A stretch of 23,040 nt of DNA, from assembly GCA_051873875.1 (NCBI GenBank), contig JBJEFI010000175.1, forward strand, positions 1 through 23,040, written 5' to 3'. A model generated the notes under the pieces. It was not told the DNA's origin. It ran no database searches and saw only the letters and a program-made list of their open reading frames with translations. Made by a program: the position numbers and the translations under genes. Position 1 is the stretch's first letter. Each line of letters opens with the position of its first letter. Origin of the DNA: JBJEFI01 sp051873875 (lineage in GTDB: Bacteria > Bacillota > Bacilli > Bacillales > Bacillaceae_G). Positions 1 to 7,688 of this stretch are shown here, piece by piece.

Positions 1-1
1 C

Positions 2-478
2 AAGGAAAATTATCGTCCTCATCTTACATTGGCAGCTTACCCTACTCTAGATTTAGAAGCATATTTTGCTGAATTAGAACTATATAGTAAAAATAGATTT
101 GAAATCCCTGCTTGTCTAAGTACGCTTGGTACCTTTTTGAAATCATCTGTTCTTTTTCTAGCTCCAAAACCATCCTTACAATTACTAAACTTTCATCAAG
201 ACTATCATCAAACATTTTCACATTATCATTGTGATTCCAACTCATTATATCTTCCTAAAAATTGGATTCCACATTGTACAATTGCAAATCACTTAACAGA
301 AGAACAATATACAAATACACTTACTTATTGTCACCACAACATTAAACCTATAAATGCTACCATTAACCGTCTTTCCATTATCCAATTAAACGGTAGCGCT
401 GAAAATAATAGACAGATTCCCACTTTGCACACAGTTAATTTAAAAAGCTGTAACAATTCAGACAAATATGACTTTTAA
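2..478 (+). CDS. 2'-5' RNA ligase / 2H phosphoesterase family protein (5'-truncated by window)
   Basis: The reading frame is open from base 2, so the gene begins before the window. The two HxT signatures of the 2H phosphoesterase superfamily are visible: HLTL (first His at 20-22) and HCTI (His at 272-274), about 84 residues apart. This spacing fits the 2'-5' RNA ligase-like/LigT group, which acts on cyclic or 2',5' phosphodiester bonds of RNA or nucleotides. The TTG at 29 lies inside the first motif and is not a real start. The C-terminal tail after the second motif is short and polar. The actual substrate cannot be told from the sequence; many Bacillus members are uncharacterised. Family membership is likely, exact activity unknown. 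Confidence 0.75.
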   Translation, partial: KENYRPHLTLAAYPTLDLEAYFAELELYSKNRFEIPACLSTLGTFLKSSVLFLAPKPSLQLLNFHQDYHQTFSHYHCDSNSLYLPKNWIPHCTIANHLTEEQYTNTLTYCHHNIKPINATINRLSIIQLNGSAENNRQIPTLHTVNLKSCNNSDKYDF

Positions 479-544
479 AATTCCCTTATAATCTAAATAT
501 CCATATATATAAATATATAGATATATCATTAGGGGGATTAAAAT

Positions 545-1183
545 ATGTATTGCGTTATTGCATCAGGCAGATATGAAACGGGGAGTACAGACCATCAACA
601 AAACTATCAATTCTTTTTTGGAGAAGAACAAACAAAGGAAAAATATGACTTGTACTTTCATTGGTACAATATAATACATGAGGTTGGACATTTATTAGTT
701 GAATTAAGTGGTTTAGTAATTCATCCAGCTGATGAAGAGCAGCTTGTTAACGAATTCGCTGTTGCTTATTGGCAAGAAGTAGACAAACAAGGTTATTTAG
801 AAAAAGTGGAAGCACTTGTAAACGATGTATTAAGTCGTATTTCTCGACCAATACCTGAAGATGTTCACTTCCTAGATTACTTTAGAGAAAATTGGGGAAC
901 ACTTGACATGCCTATTGAAATGTACGGTTTCTTTCAAATGGCTTGTGTTGCAAATGCCTTTTCTTCAAATAAAAATCTTCCAACTATATTAGAAGAACTA
1001 AATTATAAAAATGTAACATTACCAGCACCTGTGCATCATTATTATGAAATTAGTACAGACTGTGCTCACGATGTATTAAACGATTGTATTTCCTACTTCA
1101 AAGAAATGGAAATTGAATTATTACCTATCAAACTACAACTAGTTGATAATCCAGACATGCATTGTTGCCAAATTAAAGAATAA
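545..1183 (+). CDS. Uncharacterised HExxH protein, possibly ImmA/IrrE-type metallopeptidase
   Basis: A 212-aa soluble protein starting at ATG 545, seven bases after an AGGGGG SD. It has a zinc-metallopeptidase-like HEVGH at residues 45-49 and, about 20 residues later, NEFA at 69-72, whose Glu could be the third zinc ligand. An HExxH followed by an N-E-F-A helix is the pattern of ImmA/IrrE (DUF955) proteins, which cleave repressors. The rest of the chain (acidic, with aromatic stretches such as DYFRENWG) does not resemble any family I recognise. No signal peptide or membrane segment is seen. No repressor-like partner lies next to it. It is monocistronic, with a terminator immediately downstream. 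The metal-site reading is inference from two motifs; peptidase activity is unproven. Confidence 0.6.
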   Translation: MYCVIASGRYETGSTDHQQNYQFFFGEEQTKEKYDLYFHWYNIIHEVGHLLVELSGLVIHPADEEQLVNEFAVAYWQEVDKQGYLEKVEALVNDVLSRISRPIPEDVHFLDYFRENWGTLDMPIEMYGFFQMACVANAFSSNKNLPTILEELNYKNVTLPAPVHHYYEISTDCAHDVLNDCISYFKEMEIELLPIKLQLVDNPDMHCCQIKE

Positions 1184-1187
1184 AAAG

Positions 1188-1223
1188 AAAATCCCTAAGC
1201 GATATCGTTTAGGGATTGTTTTT
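1188..1223 (+). terminator. Rho-independent terminator after the HExxH gene
   Basis: The stem AATCCCTAA (1190-1198) pairs with TTAGGGATT (1209-1217). The loop contains the palindrome CGATATCG, and GTTTTT follows. It starts five bases after the stop codon. Confidence 0.85.
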
Positions 1224-1279
1224 AATGTTTATTTAACTCCTACTAATAGATAGTTTCGTTTTATTAAACCATCCTTCGT

Positions 1280-1828
1280 TTATGAACTCATTTTTTCACT
1301 TCGTTTTTCCTTTCGCCAAATAAAATAAGAAATAGAAATAACAAAATCAATTCCTACAACGAGCGTCCAAATACGTAGTGTATTAAATAGAGCTTCTGTT
1401 TTTTTCATATCATTAATAATGTACATAATTCCTATTAAAAGAATAGCACCAATTATATACGCTAATACATGCTTTAACCAACCTTTAAAATAATGAATTG
1501 CATATTCTATTCCATATTTTTGATTTGGCTTTGGTCCTGTCTTTGCTATATAATATTGAAATCGTTCGTCTGCCCATTGAATCATCCCTTTTCCAAATGC
1601 AATTGATACCCCAATATAAATTGCTGCTATTCCATGAGCTGTTGTTGCTATCGTTCCACGACACAAATCAATTCCCGTAACAATAAGTAAGATAAGATCA
1701 ATAATAGGTGTTAATCCTAAAAAGAAGAATCCTAGCCTTTCTTTTTTATACACATACCGCATCACTAATCCCCAAATTATAACTACCCAAAAAGCAATCT
1801 CACAAGCGATAATCATCCATGTAACCAT
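1280..1828 (-). CDS. Five-helix integral membrane protein, function unknown
   Basis: A 182-aa protein with about five hydrophobic segments: residues 2-22, 32-53, 60-80, 119-140 and 150-170. A conserved-looking cytosolic stretch, QWADERFQYY, follows helix 3. It begins at ATG 1828 with an AAAGGGGG SD. It is reminiscent of the YmcC-type membrane proteins of Bacillus, but I am not certain enough to assign the symbol. It is divergent from the TetR-family regulator, with a 16-bp dyad just upstream, so it is the natural target of that regulator. No transporter signature motif is recognisable. The role is unknown. Confidence 0.75.
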   Translation of the reverse strand: MVTWMIIACEIAFWVVIIWGLVMRYVYKKERLGFFFLGLTPIIDLILLIVTGIDLCRGTIATTAHGIAAIYIGVSIAFGKGMIQWADERFQYYIAKTGPKPNQKYGIEYAIHYFKGWLKHVLAYIIGAILLIGIMYIINDMKKTEALFNTLRIWTLVVGIDFVISISYFIWRKEKRSEKMSS

Positions 1829-1841
1829 ATATCCCCCTTTT

Positions 1842-1857
1842 TAATACAACTGTATTA
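1842..1857. promoter_or_regulatory. Inverted repeat, candidate TetR operator
   Basis: TAATACA-AC-TGTATTA is a perfect 7-bp inverted repeat with a 2-bp spacer. It sits in the ~70-bp divergent region between the membrane protein and the TetR gene, just upstream of the membrane gene's SD. Size and position fit a TetR-family operator controlling both genes. Binding is inferred only. Confidence 0.5.
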
Positions 1858-1898
1858 TTTAAATCGATTCCCCTTTCATTATTTGATACACTAAACAC

Positions 1899-2507
1899 AT
1901 ACCTAAAATAGTTGATCACGATATTCGAAAACAACAAATAGCAAAAGCAACTTGGAGAGTCATTTTTAAGATGGGAATGGAAGGAGCAACCGTTAGAAAT
2001 ATTGCAAAAGAAGCAAACCTCTCGTTAGGTGCTGTTCGTCATTATTTTCCTACACAAGATGAATTACTCATCTATGCAATGGAACTTGTAAAAGAAAAAG
2101 CCCAAAATCGGATTAAAATGATTGTAACACAAGATTTCTCTCCGAAAGAGAAAGTAATGAAAATACTTCAAGAGCTTATTCCAACAAATGAAGATACGTT
2201 AGCTGAAATGGACGTATGGTTAGCATTTACTATTTACTTTAAGCAAAAAAAAGAATTATACACTCCACAGCATGATGACATTTACTTCGTAATCCAAAAT
2301 CTATTAGATTACTTGCAGCAATTTGGTCTGTTAAAAAGTACAATTGATAAAGAGATTGAAACTGAAAAGCTATATGCCATTATTGATGGCTTAGCACTTC
2401 ATGCACTATTAGATTCCAAACGGGTCAATAAACCTCTTATTTTAGCTGTTATTACGAACTATGTAGATTCCATCTGCAAGGATAATGAAAAGGATGACTC
2501 AAACTAG
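1899..2507 (+). pseudogene. TetR/AcrR-family regulator with no standard start codon
   Basis: The translation contains a clear TetR HTH: ATVRNIAKEANLSLGAVRHYF, preceded in the same frame by a typical helix 1 (VDHDIRKQQIAKATWRVIFK). The only ATG is at 1971, inside the DNA-binding domain after helix 1; starting there would give 178 aa without helix 1. The frame is open back to a TGA at 1884, but from 1887 to 1970 it has no ATG, GTG or TTG. Where the family usually starts, the codon before PKIVDHD is ATA (1899-1901), and no SD precedes it. The gene may therefore be inactivated by ATG-to-ATA, translated weakly from ATA, or miscalled at one base. The C-terminal ligand domain is intact (about 203 codons from 1899). 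Its likely target is the divergent membrane gene. Confidence 0.7.
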
Positions 2508-2520
2508 TTGAGTCACCCTT
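2492..2520 (-). terminator. Bidirectional terminator between TetR and GNAT genes
   Basis: GGATGACTCAA (2492-2502) pairs with TTGAGTCACCC (2508-2518) with one mismatch. On the minus strand it is followed by CCTTTT, closing the HAD-GNAT operon. It overlaps the TetR stop codon, so it can serve both sides. Confidence 0.75.
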
Positions 2521-2535
2521 AAAAAATATATGTAT

Positions 2536-3015
2536 TTACTCTAACACCATCACAAAAAAATCTATCGCTTCCATTTCCGAAATTCGCTGAAAAGAATAAA
2601 CTTTTTTAAATCCTACTCGCTCATACACATTTATGCCACGCTGATTAAATGCAGCGACAGTTAATCGAAATTTCGTTGCATCTAACTCATTTCTTGCAAA
2701 TTGAAGTCCCTTATTTAAAAATTCAAAACCTAGTCCTCGTCCACATAACTCTGGATTTATCCCCAAACCAACATCTACAACATTGTTAGCAACATAGGCA
2801 CCGGTCCGTCTTCCTGCTGGTACTTGAGCAGATTCGCCAAAACAATAATAACCGATTAATTTATTTTCACTATTTGTTACTGCAAAATAATCCCCTTGAA
2901 GAAGTTCAGGTATACATGCCTCATCCATACTATACATAGTATACGGTTTTTCATAGGTCCATGTTGCAATTTGTCTTGCTTCTTCCATACTCATTTGTTT
3001 CACATATAGCTTCAT
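2536..3015 (-). CDS. GNAT-family N-acetyltransferase
   Basis: A 159-aa single-domain GNAT protein. The acetyl-CoA loop is CGRGLGFEF (motif A, preceded by the beta-strand VGLGINP), and the C-terminal NQRGINVYERVGF is the usual motif B. Substrate cannot be inferred; relatives acetylate ribosomal-protein N-termini, amines or antibiotics. It is co-transcribed behind the HAD phosphatase with an 8-bp gap, and the pair ends at the shared terminator near 2500. The start ATG at 3015 is preceded by a weak GGGGAG-type SD within the intergenic 8 bp and the end of the HAD gene. Confidence 0.85.
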   Translation of the reverse strand: MKLYVKQMSMEEARQIATWTYEKPYTMYSMDEACIPELLQGDYFAVTNSENKLIGYYCFGESAQVPAGRRTGAYVANNVVDVGLGINPELCGRGLGFEFLNKGLQFARNELDATKFRLTVAAFNQRGINVYERVGFKKVYSFQRISEMEAIDFFVMVLE

Positions 3016-3023
3016 AAACTCCC

Positions 3024-3662
3024 CTACTTATGAAAATTTACTATTTTTAAAAGATCCATTGGCTCTTCTAAACGATAATCCTCTTCTATTCCTGTTAAAT
3101 CGGATGCTCCCCATGTTGCTAATGCAAAATCCATTCCCGCTGCCTTTGAAGCTTTATAGTCTGCAATTGTATCCCCTACATAAAGTGCATCCTTTGGCGA
3201 AATATTTAATATTTCTAATGCCTTCAATAATGGATCTGGATTTGGTTTATGTTTTTCCGTATCTTCCGCTAAGATAACACTCTTCATATATTTTTGTAGA
3301 CCCGTCGGGAAGAAATCTAATTCATATTGTTTTTTTGTTTTTGAACTAGAAATACCACAAACAATCCCGTTTTTATCTAACGTTTCAATTACCGTGTCAA
3401 AACCGTCATACAATGTGGCTACTTCTTCAAACTCATTCACATATGTAACCCATTTTTCATAACTCTTTTCAATTTGTTCAAATCCTAGCAATTCTAACGT
3501 CTTCTTACCTGGATATGCCATATACTTCAATAAATCCTCATAGGCAACATCCATTCCTAGCTCTTCCTTTATTAACCGTTGCAAAGGGATTAAATTCATT
3601 CTTTCTGTATTTAACATTGTTCCATCTAAGTCAAATACGATGCATTTGTATATTTTGTTCAT
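3024..3662 (-). CDS. HAD-superfamily hydrolase (phosphoglycolate phosphatase/PpaX-like)
   Basis: A 212-aa protein with all four HAD motifs: DLDGT at 11-15 (nucleophile Asp11, acid Asp13), a Ser-rich motif II at 105-107, Lys139 in KHKPNPDP, and VGDTIAD at 162-168. The helical cap between motifs I and II (C1 type) is that of small phosphatases such as phosphoglycolate phosphatase, beta-phosphoglucomutase and pyrophosphatase PpaX. Actual substrate is unknown. The start ATG at 3662 has an AGGAGG SD eight bases upstream. The promoter lies in or beyond the assembly gap that begins 50 bases upstream, so linkage to the SH3-like/MccF/GNAT genes on the same strand cannot be judged. Confidence 0.88.
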   Translation of the reverse strand: MNKIYKCIVFDLDGTMLNTERMNLIPLQRLIKEELGMDVAYEDLLKYMAYPGKKTLELLGFEQIEKSYEKWVTYVNEFEEVATLYDGFDTVIETLDKNGIVCGISSSKTKKQYELDFFPTGLQKYMKSVILAEDTEKHKPNPDPLLKALEILNISPKDALYVGDTIADYKASKAAGMDFALATWGASDLTGIEEDYRLEEPMDLLKIVNFHK

Positions 3663-3711
3663 TATTTAATCCTCCTATCTATTTCTTGCCTAACATTAGG
3701 AAACTTACATA

Positions 3712-3811
3712 NNNNNNNNNNNNNNNNNNNNNNNNNNNNNNNNNNNNNNNNNNNNNNNNNNNNNNNNNNNNNNNNNNNNNNNNNNNNNNNNNNNNNNNNN
3801 NNNNNNNNNNN
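3712..3811. other. Assembly gap (100 N)
   Basis: One hundred consecutive N, a common placeholder length for a scaffold join, so the real distance is unknown. The 3' part of the SH3-like gene and the HAD gene's promoter fall in or next to it. Confidence 0.98.
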
Positions 3812-3921
3812 ACCCAGCCTTCTGGACCATCATCAACTCTTCCTAACAATACTTTTTGTCCTTATTCTAAAGTAATAGGATTTAGATAATTAGAGTAATG
3901 TACCTTTATTACTTTGTACAT
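3812..3921 (-). pseudogene. Fragment of an SH3-like domain protein with an in-frame stop
   Basis: A good AGGAGGGA SD lies about 13 bases before ATG 3921. Translation gives 19 residues (MYKVIKVHYSNYLNPITLE), then TAA at 3862-3864. The same frame stays open into the gap and reads GQKVLLGRVDDGPEGW, which looks like the beta-strands of a small SH3-variant domain seen in Bacillus proteins. A single-base change (e.g. AAA to TAA) would explain the stop. Because it is within 60 bases of the scaffold gap, a contig-end sequencing error is a real alternative. It begins 27 bp after the MccF-like gene and may be the third gene of that operon. Confidence 0.55.
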
Positions 3922-3948
3922 CTGCTTTATTAGAATCCCTCCTAAAGT

Positions 3949-4935
3949 TTAATGTTCTACAATTTTAATAGCTACAACACCATTTTCCGCAGTAATTTCT
4001 GCTGTTCCTCCAATTGGGAAAGTAATCATTGGTGATGTATGACCAAAATCGGCACCGTATATAACAGGAATATATCTTAACTCTTTTTTTGTATGAATAA
4101 TTTTTTCTAACTTTGTTTTTGTTATTTCACACACTTTTTGGCAACGCCCAATGACAATTCCTTTTACTCCTTCAAAACCATCTGTGTGAATAAGAGATTG
4201 CAAGTTTCGGTCAAACTCGATTGGAAACAAATCACCTACTAAATCATCATCCTCTAGAAAAAGAATACTATTTTCTAAAGATGGCATATAGGATGTTCCT
4301 TGTAGCAAGTTTAACGTACATAAGTTACCACCAATAATGGTACCTGTTGCTTTTCCTTCATTTAGAATAGTATATCCATCATTTGGAATATACTCACGTT
4401 CCTCCTGATTTATATACCAAACATCGTCACTCCATTGAGTTGAGATAGCTACATCAAAAGGCTGTTGTTGTAACAAACAATTATCAAAATAAGTTTGTGT
4501 ATACTCAAATCCATGCTTCATTCCAAAGGTAGAAAAATGAGGGCCAGAATAAGTAACAAGTCCTGTCTTCGTATAAATTGCATTTGCCAACGCCGTAATA
4601 TCCGAGTAACCACAAATAATTTTAGGGTTATTTCGAATCAATTCATAATCAAGGTGTCGTAGTAATTGATTTGAATTAAATCCACCGATAACGGTTAAAA
4701 TTCCTTTTACGTTCGTATCTAAAAATGCTTCATGTAAATCTGCCACTCTAGCTTCAACACTAGAAGAATAAAACTCATCTATTTCCTTACAATGCTTCGA
4801 AAAAGAAATACGAAAGCCGTTTTCTTCTAATCGATTGCAAGCAATTTGAATCGTGTCCTCACTTAATATCCCCATACTACGCGATGGAGCAATAACACGT
4901 ATTTCATCGCCTCGCTTTAATTTAACTGGTATCAT
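3949..4935 (-). CDS. S66 LD-carboxypeptidase / MccF-like serine peptidase
   Basis: A 328-aa protein of peptidase family S66, which contains LD-carboxypeptidases (peptidoglycan recycling) and MccF (cleaves microcin C-type aminoacyl-nucleotide toxins). Visible landmarks are GGFNSNQLL (84-92), the nucleophile elbow CGYSD with Ser111, and a C-terminal FGHTSPM carrying the expected catalytic His. The start is placed at ATG 4935, which has a GGAGGG SD and whose ATGA overlaps the TGA of the upstream GNAT gene; a longer frame runs upstream but only reads through that gene. The overlap implies translational coupling. Length and GGFNSN favour the MccF-like branch, so detoxification is plausible, but the substrate is inferred. 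Confidence 0.85.
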   Translation of the reverse strand: MIPVKLKRGDEIRVIAPSRSMGILSEDTIQIACNRLEENGFRISFSKHCKEIDEFYSSSVEARVADLHEAFLDTNVKGILTVIGGFNSNQLLRHLDYELIRNNPKIICGYSDITALANAIYTKTGLVTYSGPHFSTFGMKHGFEYTQTYFDNCLLQQQPFDVAISTQWSDDVWYINQEEREYIPNDGYTILNEGKATGTIIGGNLCTLNLLQGTSYMPSLENSILFLEDDDLVGDLFPIEFDRNLQSLIHTDGFEGVKGIVIGRCQKVCEITKTKLEKIIHTKKELRYIPVIYGADFGHTSPMITFPIGGTAEITAENGVVAIKIVEH

Positions 4936-5519
4936 TCTTGTTTTCCCTCCATCATTTTTTCTAATCGATCCTTTGCATCCTTCCATTCGGAATCAATAAT
5001 ACTAAACATCACTGTATTTCGATAAAAACCATTTGCTAAAATGCGATGATTTCGCAACGTCCCTTCCTTTCTCGCTCCAATTCGTTGAATCGCTACTTGT
5101 GAACGAATATTTCGTTCATCTGTCTTCAATTGAACACGAATACATTTTAACGTTTCAAAACAATATGTTAATAACAAATATTTACATTCTGTATTAACAG
5201 CTGTTCTCCAAACAGAGGGATTGTACCAGGTCCATCCAATTTCAAGATTTCGATTTAGAACCGAAATATCTAAAAAGCGGGTGCTTCCCACAATCTTATT
5301 ACTCTCTTTATGAATAATGACAAATGGATACTCTGTTCCTGCCTCTTTTTTCTTTAGTGCATCCTTTACCATCTTGTTCACATCATCAATTGAGCGAACA
5401 GACATCGGCATATACGCCCAAATACTTTCCTCCTTACTTGCTTCAAACAATCCTTGTACATCTTCTTCTGTCATCGGGCGCAACAAAACATGTTCACCAC
5501 TTAAAATAATTTCTTCCAC
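4932..5519 (-). CDS. RimJ/RimL-type GNAT acetyltransferase
   Basis: A GNAT protein of the RimJ/RimL subgroup, about 195 aa. The N-terminal strand LSGEHVLLRPMTEED is the standard opening of this subgroup, followed by IVGSTRFLDI and IGWTWYNPSVWRT (acetyl-CoA side), and NIRSQVAIQRIGARKEG near the C-terminus. A GTG start at 5519 is chosen because GGGGGG lies five bases before it. An ATG at 5543 in the same frame would add eight residues but has no SD. RimJ/L relatives acetylate protein N-termini or small amines. It is coupled to the MccF-like gene by a 4-bp overlap; MccE-type toxin immunity also uses a GNAT, so a joint detoxification role is possible but unproven. Confidence 0.83.
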   Translation of the reverse strand: MEEIILSGEHVLLRPMTEEDVQGLFEASKEESIWAYMPMSVRSIDDVNKMVKDALKKKEAGTEYPFVIIHKESNKIVGSTRFLDISVLNRNLEIGWTWYNPSVWRTAVNTECKYLLLTYCFETLKCIRVQLKTDERNIRSQVAIQRIGARKEGTLRNHRILANGFYRNTVMFSIIDSEWKDAKDRLEKMMEGKQE

Positions 5520-5604
5520 TTTATCCCCCCTATTTTTATTCATATTACTATATCTTGTTCTTCCTAATCTACAAAAAAATTGAATATTCTTTCAAAAAAA
5601 AGGG

Positions 5605-5613
5605 TGGTATAAT
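5605..5613 (+). promoter_or_regulatory. Extended -10 promoter for the DCC/YhhN pair
   Basis: TGGTATAAT is a TGn-extended -10 with a perfect TATAAT hexamer. A GGAGGTGA SD follows at about 5620 and ATG at 5632, giving a very short leader. No good -35 is seen at 16-18 bp. Confidence 0.55.
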
Positions 5614-5631
5614 AAGGGCAGGAGGTGACTG

Positions 5632-6021
5632 ATGCGAATTATTTTGTTTGATGGAGAATGTAATTTATGTCATCATAGTGTACAATTTATTCTAAAAAGG
5701 GATTCTTTATCTACTTTTCATTTTTGTTCCTTACAAAGTGAGCATGGAAAAAAATTATTACAAACATACCATCTTGAGGATAAAATAGATAGCTTTGTTT
5801 TCATTGATCATGACAAAGCTTATACAAAATCACTTGCTGCATTGCATGTTTGTAAATATTTAAACGGGTGGTATCCGTCTCTTTTTATCTTTCGATTTGT
5901 ACCGACAACTATTCGTGATTTTATGTATACAATTATTGCTAGAAACCGCTACAAATGGTTTGGAAAAAGAGAAACGTGTATGATCCCTACTCCCGAATTT
6001 AAAAAACGTTTTTTAGATTAG
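5632..6021 (+). CDS. DCC-family thiol-disulfide oxidoreductase-like protein (DUF393)
   Basis: A 129-aa protein opening with the DGECNLC motif (Cys10, Cys13) that defines the DCC/DUF393 family, which includes B. subtilis YuxK. The motif follows a hydrophobic beta-strand, as in thioredoxin-like folds, and the family is predicted to have redox activity. No signal peptide. GGAGGTGA lies a few bases upstream of ATG 5632. It is followed after 13 bp by the YhhN-family gene, suggesting an operon. Physiological substrate unknown. Confidence 0.85.
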   Translation: MRIILFDGECNLCHHSVQFILKRDSLSTFHFCSLQSEHGKKLLQTYHLEDKIDSFVFIDHDKAYTKSLAALHVCKYLNGWYPSLFIFRFVPTTIRDFMYTIIARNRYKWFGKRETCMIPTPEFKKRFLD

Positions 6022-6034
6022 AAAGGAGCTAAAT

Positions 6035-6745
6035 ATGAAATCATTTCTGATTTGGATTGCTTGCATTCAATTTATCGTTGTTCTTATTGATTGCATATGG
6101 ATTATAAAAAAGTGTAAGGAAAAGGGAGAGCGAAATGGAGAATTACATTTAATCGTTCGAATGGGTTTTAGTTGGAGCATGGTAGCAGTGGCTTTCTATG
6201 CCTTTTTAAATGTACCGTCAACCATTTCTTATTATCCTTTGCTTATTTTCATGGGAATGTTTTGTTCAGCAATTGGCGATGTTATTATGGCAAGGTTACT
6301 TCCATTAAAAGAACGACTATATGGTGGCATGCTCTTTTTTGCATTTGCACATGTCTTTTATATTGCCGCTTATTTCCGATTATTACAACACAATAACGCT
6401 TCTTACTTCGTTATTTTTTCTAGTTTAGCAATTGGATTTATTCTTTTATCTTTTATTTGGCGCAAAATTGCCTACTCACCTGAACGACCTCTTAGCTTTA
6501 ATATTGCTACATTAAGCTATGCACTAATCATTGGAACGATGGGCATCGTGGCAGGAACAGTTGCTTACTACTCAAATGGTTCATTTATTCTTCCTGTAAT
6601 TGGGGCATTTATTTTTGTAATCTCGGATTCTCTCATTGCCATTTCTGAAATACAAAAGAAAAACTTCGTCCACTCTGCTCTTTGGGTATGGATTACATAT
6701 GTAATAGCACAGCTATTAATTGTTTATTCTACTAGCTTTATATAA
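6035..6745 (+). CDS. YhhN-family membrane protein (lysoplasmalogenase-like)
   Basis: A 236-aa protein with about eight hydrophobic segments. It carries the YhhN/TMEM86 family landmarks: an early GDVIMA (Asp in the membrane), FAHVFYI (His in a helix), and GAFIFVISDSLIA near the end. Animal TMEM86B is a lysoplasmalogenase that cleaves the vinyl-ether bond of lysoplasmalogens; Bacillus is not known to make plasmalogens, so the bacterial substrate is uncertain. ATG 6035 has an AAAGGAGC SD and lies 13 bp after the DCC-family gene. The transcript ends at the terminator near 6840. Confidence 0.82.
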   Translation: MKSFLIWIACIQFIVVLIDCIWIIKKCKEKGERNGELHLIVRMGFSWSMVAVAFYAFLNVPSTISYYPLLIFMGMFCSAIGDVIMARLLPLKERLYGGMLFFAFAHVFYIAAYFRLLQHNNASYFVIFSSLAIGFILLSFIWRKIAYSPERPLSFNIATLSYALIIGTMGIVAGTVAYYSNGSFILPVIGAFIFVISDSLIAISEIQKKNFVHSALWVWITYVIAQLLIVYSTSFI

Positions 6746-6821
6746 AATGAAATCTCAATAATTTTTTACAGACACGGAAACTATTTATTACGAAAGAACT
6801 TAGTACTAATTGAAACGAAAC

Positions 6822-6854
6822 AAAAAGGTCGGTTATCAAATTCCCGACCTTTTT
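6822..6854. terminator. Bidirectional terminator
   Basis: AAAAAGGTCGG (6822-6832) pairs perfectly with CCGACCTTTTT (6844-6854), with T-runs on both strands. It serves the YhhN gene (+) and the convergent GNAT gene (-). Confidence 0.92.
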
Positions 6855-6857
6855 CTC

Positions 6858-7688
6858 TTATTCTATTTCAAACCATTCATTAATTGTTGATTCCACAACA
6901 AACCCTCTTCGCTTATACAACTGATAAGCATGGTTATTTTTCGAAATAACTACAAGGGAGATACGTTCTGCTCCTCTCTCTTTTAACAAAGAAATAGCTG
7001 TATCAACTAATCGATTTCCTAATCCCATTCCTCGGTATGCTTTGCATAATCCAATATCAAAGAAACCAACCTTTTCTTCCAATGATGTAATAAGTACTCC
7101 GACATAATTTCCTTGATGACAAACAAAATAATGATTTTCTACATCTTCCATTTCCTCGTCTGAAATCGTCCCCCCATTTGGGATTTCACTAAAAATGGCA
7201 TTATATGTTTGTTGAAAAAGATCTTTATTTTCATCACATACCTGTTCTACCTTCAATGGTTCATACTTTAATTCATCATGAGGTAAAGTCATAATGAGAG
7301 ATTGATAGTTTCCCTTTGTTCCAATCAGCTCAAGCCATGCTAATATACGCTCATTTTTTGTTCCTATGTATAATTTTTTACCCCCACAACGCTTTGTTAA
7401 TTCAACTGCTGAAGCTAACAGTTCCTGAAATACTTCTAAAGACTCTGCTAGACATGCTGTTAAATAACATGCTCCTGTTACGCTTGCTTCCTTTAAAATA
7501 AGCTCTCCTTTTCCAACTATATGTCCTTCAAAAAAACAAAATAAAATCCCAGTTCCATATTCAAATGTAGATGTTAAATATTTTTCTTCTAGTTTTGCTA
7601 CTGTTATTTCTTCTTGCCCTTCTTTTTTTATAAATTGTAGCACTAATTGTTTTTCTTCATTTGATAACGTAGGATAACTTTTAATCAC
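6858..7688 (-). CDS. Two-lobed GNAT acetyltransferase
   Basis: A 276-aa protein. The C-terminal half is a complete GNAT domain: the strand VGFFDIGLCKAYRG leads into the acetyl-CoA loop RGMGLGNRLV, then NNHAYQLYKRRGFV. The N-terminal ~140 residues look like a degenerate second GNAT lobe (GILFCFFEGHIVGKGEL) lacking the Q/RxxGxG loop. Tandem-GNAT proteins in which one lobe is inactive are common. The start is a GTG at 7688 with GGGGG eight bases upstream; no in-frame ATG is better placed. It is a single-gene unit convergent with the YhhN gene. Substrate unknown. Confidence 0.82.
   Translation of the reverse strand: MIKSYPTLSNEEKQLVLQFIKKEGQEEITVAKLEEKYLTSTFEYGTGILFCFFEGHIVGKGELILKEASVTGACYLTACLAESLEVFQELLASAVELTKRCGGKKLYIGTKNERILAWLELIGTKGNYQSLIMTLPHDELKYEPLKVEQVCDENKDLFQQTYNAIFSEIPNGGTISDEEMEDVENHYFVCHQGNYVGVLITSLEEKVGFFDIGLCKAYRGMGLGNRLVDTAISLLKERGAERISLVVISKNNHAYQLYKRRGFVVESTINEWFEIE

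Noticed and set aside
497..524. AT-rich dyad (ATATC...GATAT) before the HExxH gene as an operator
   Set aside because: Simple TA-rich sequence readily gives such symmetry; no second site or matching regulator is seen.
3515..3889. Plus-strand frame across the gap
   Set aside because: It crosses 100 unknown bases and is antisense to the HAD and SH3-like genes; no SD.
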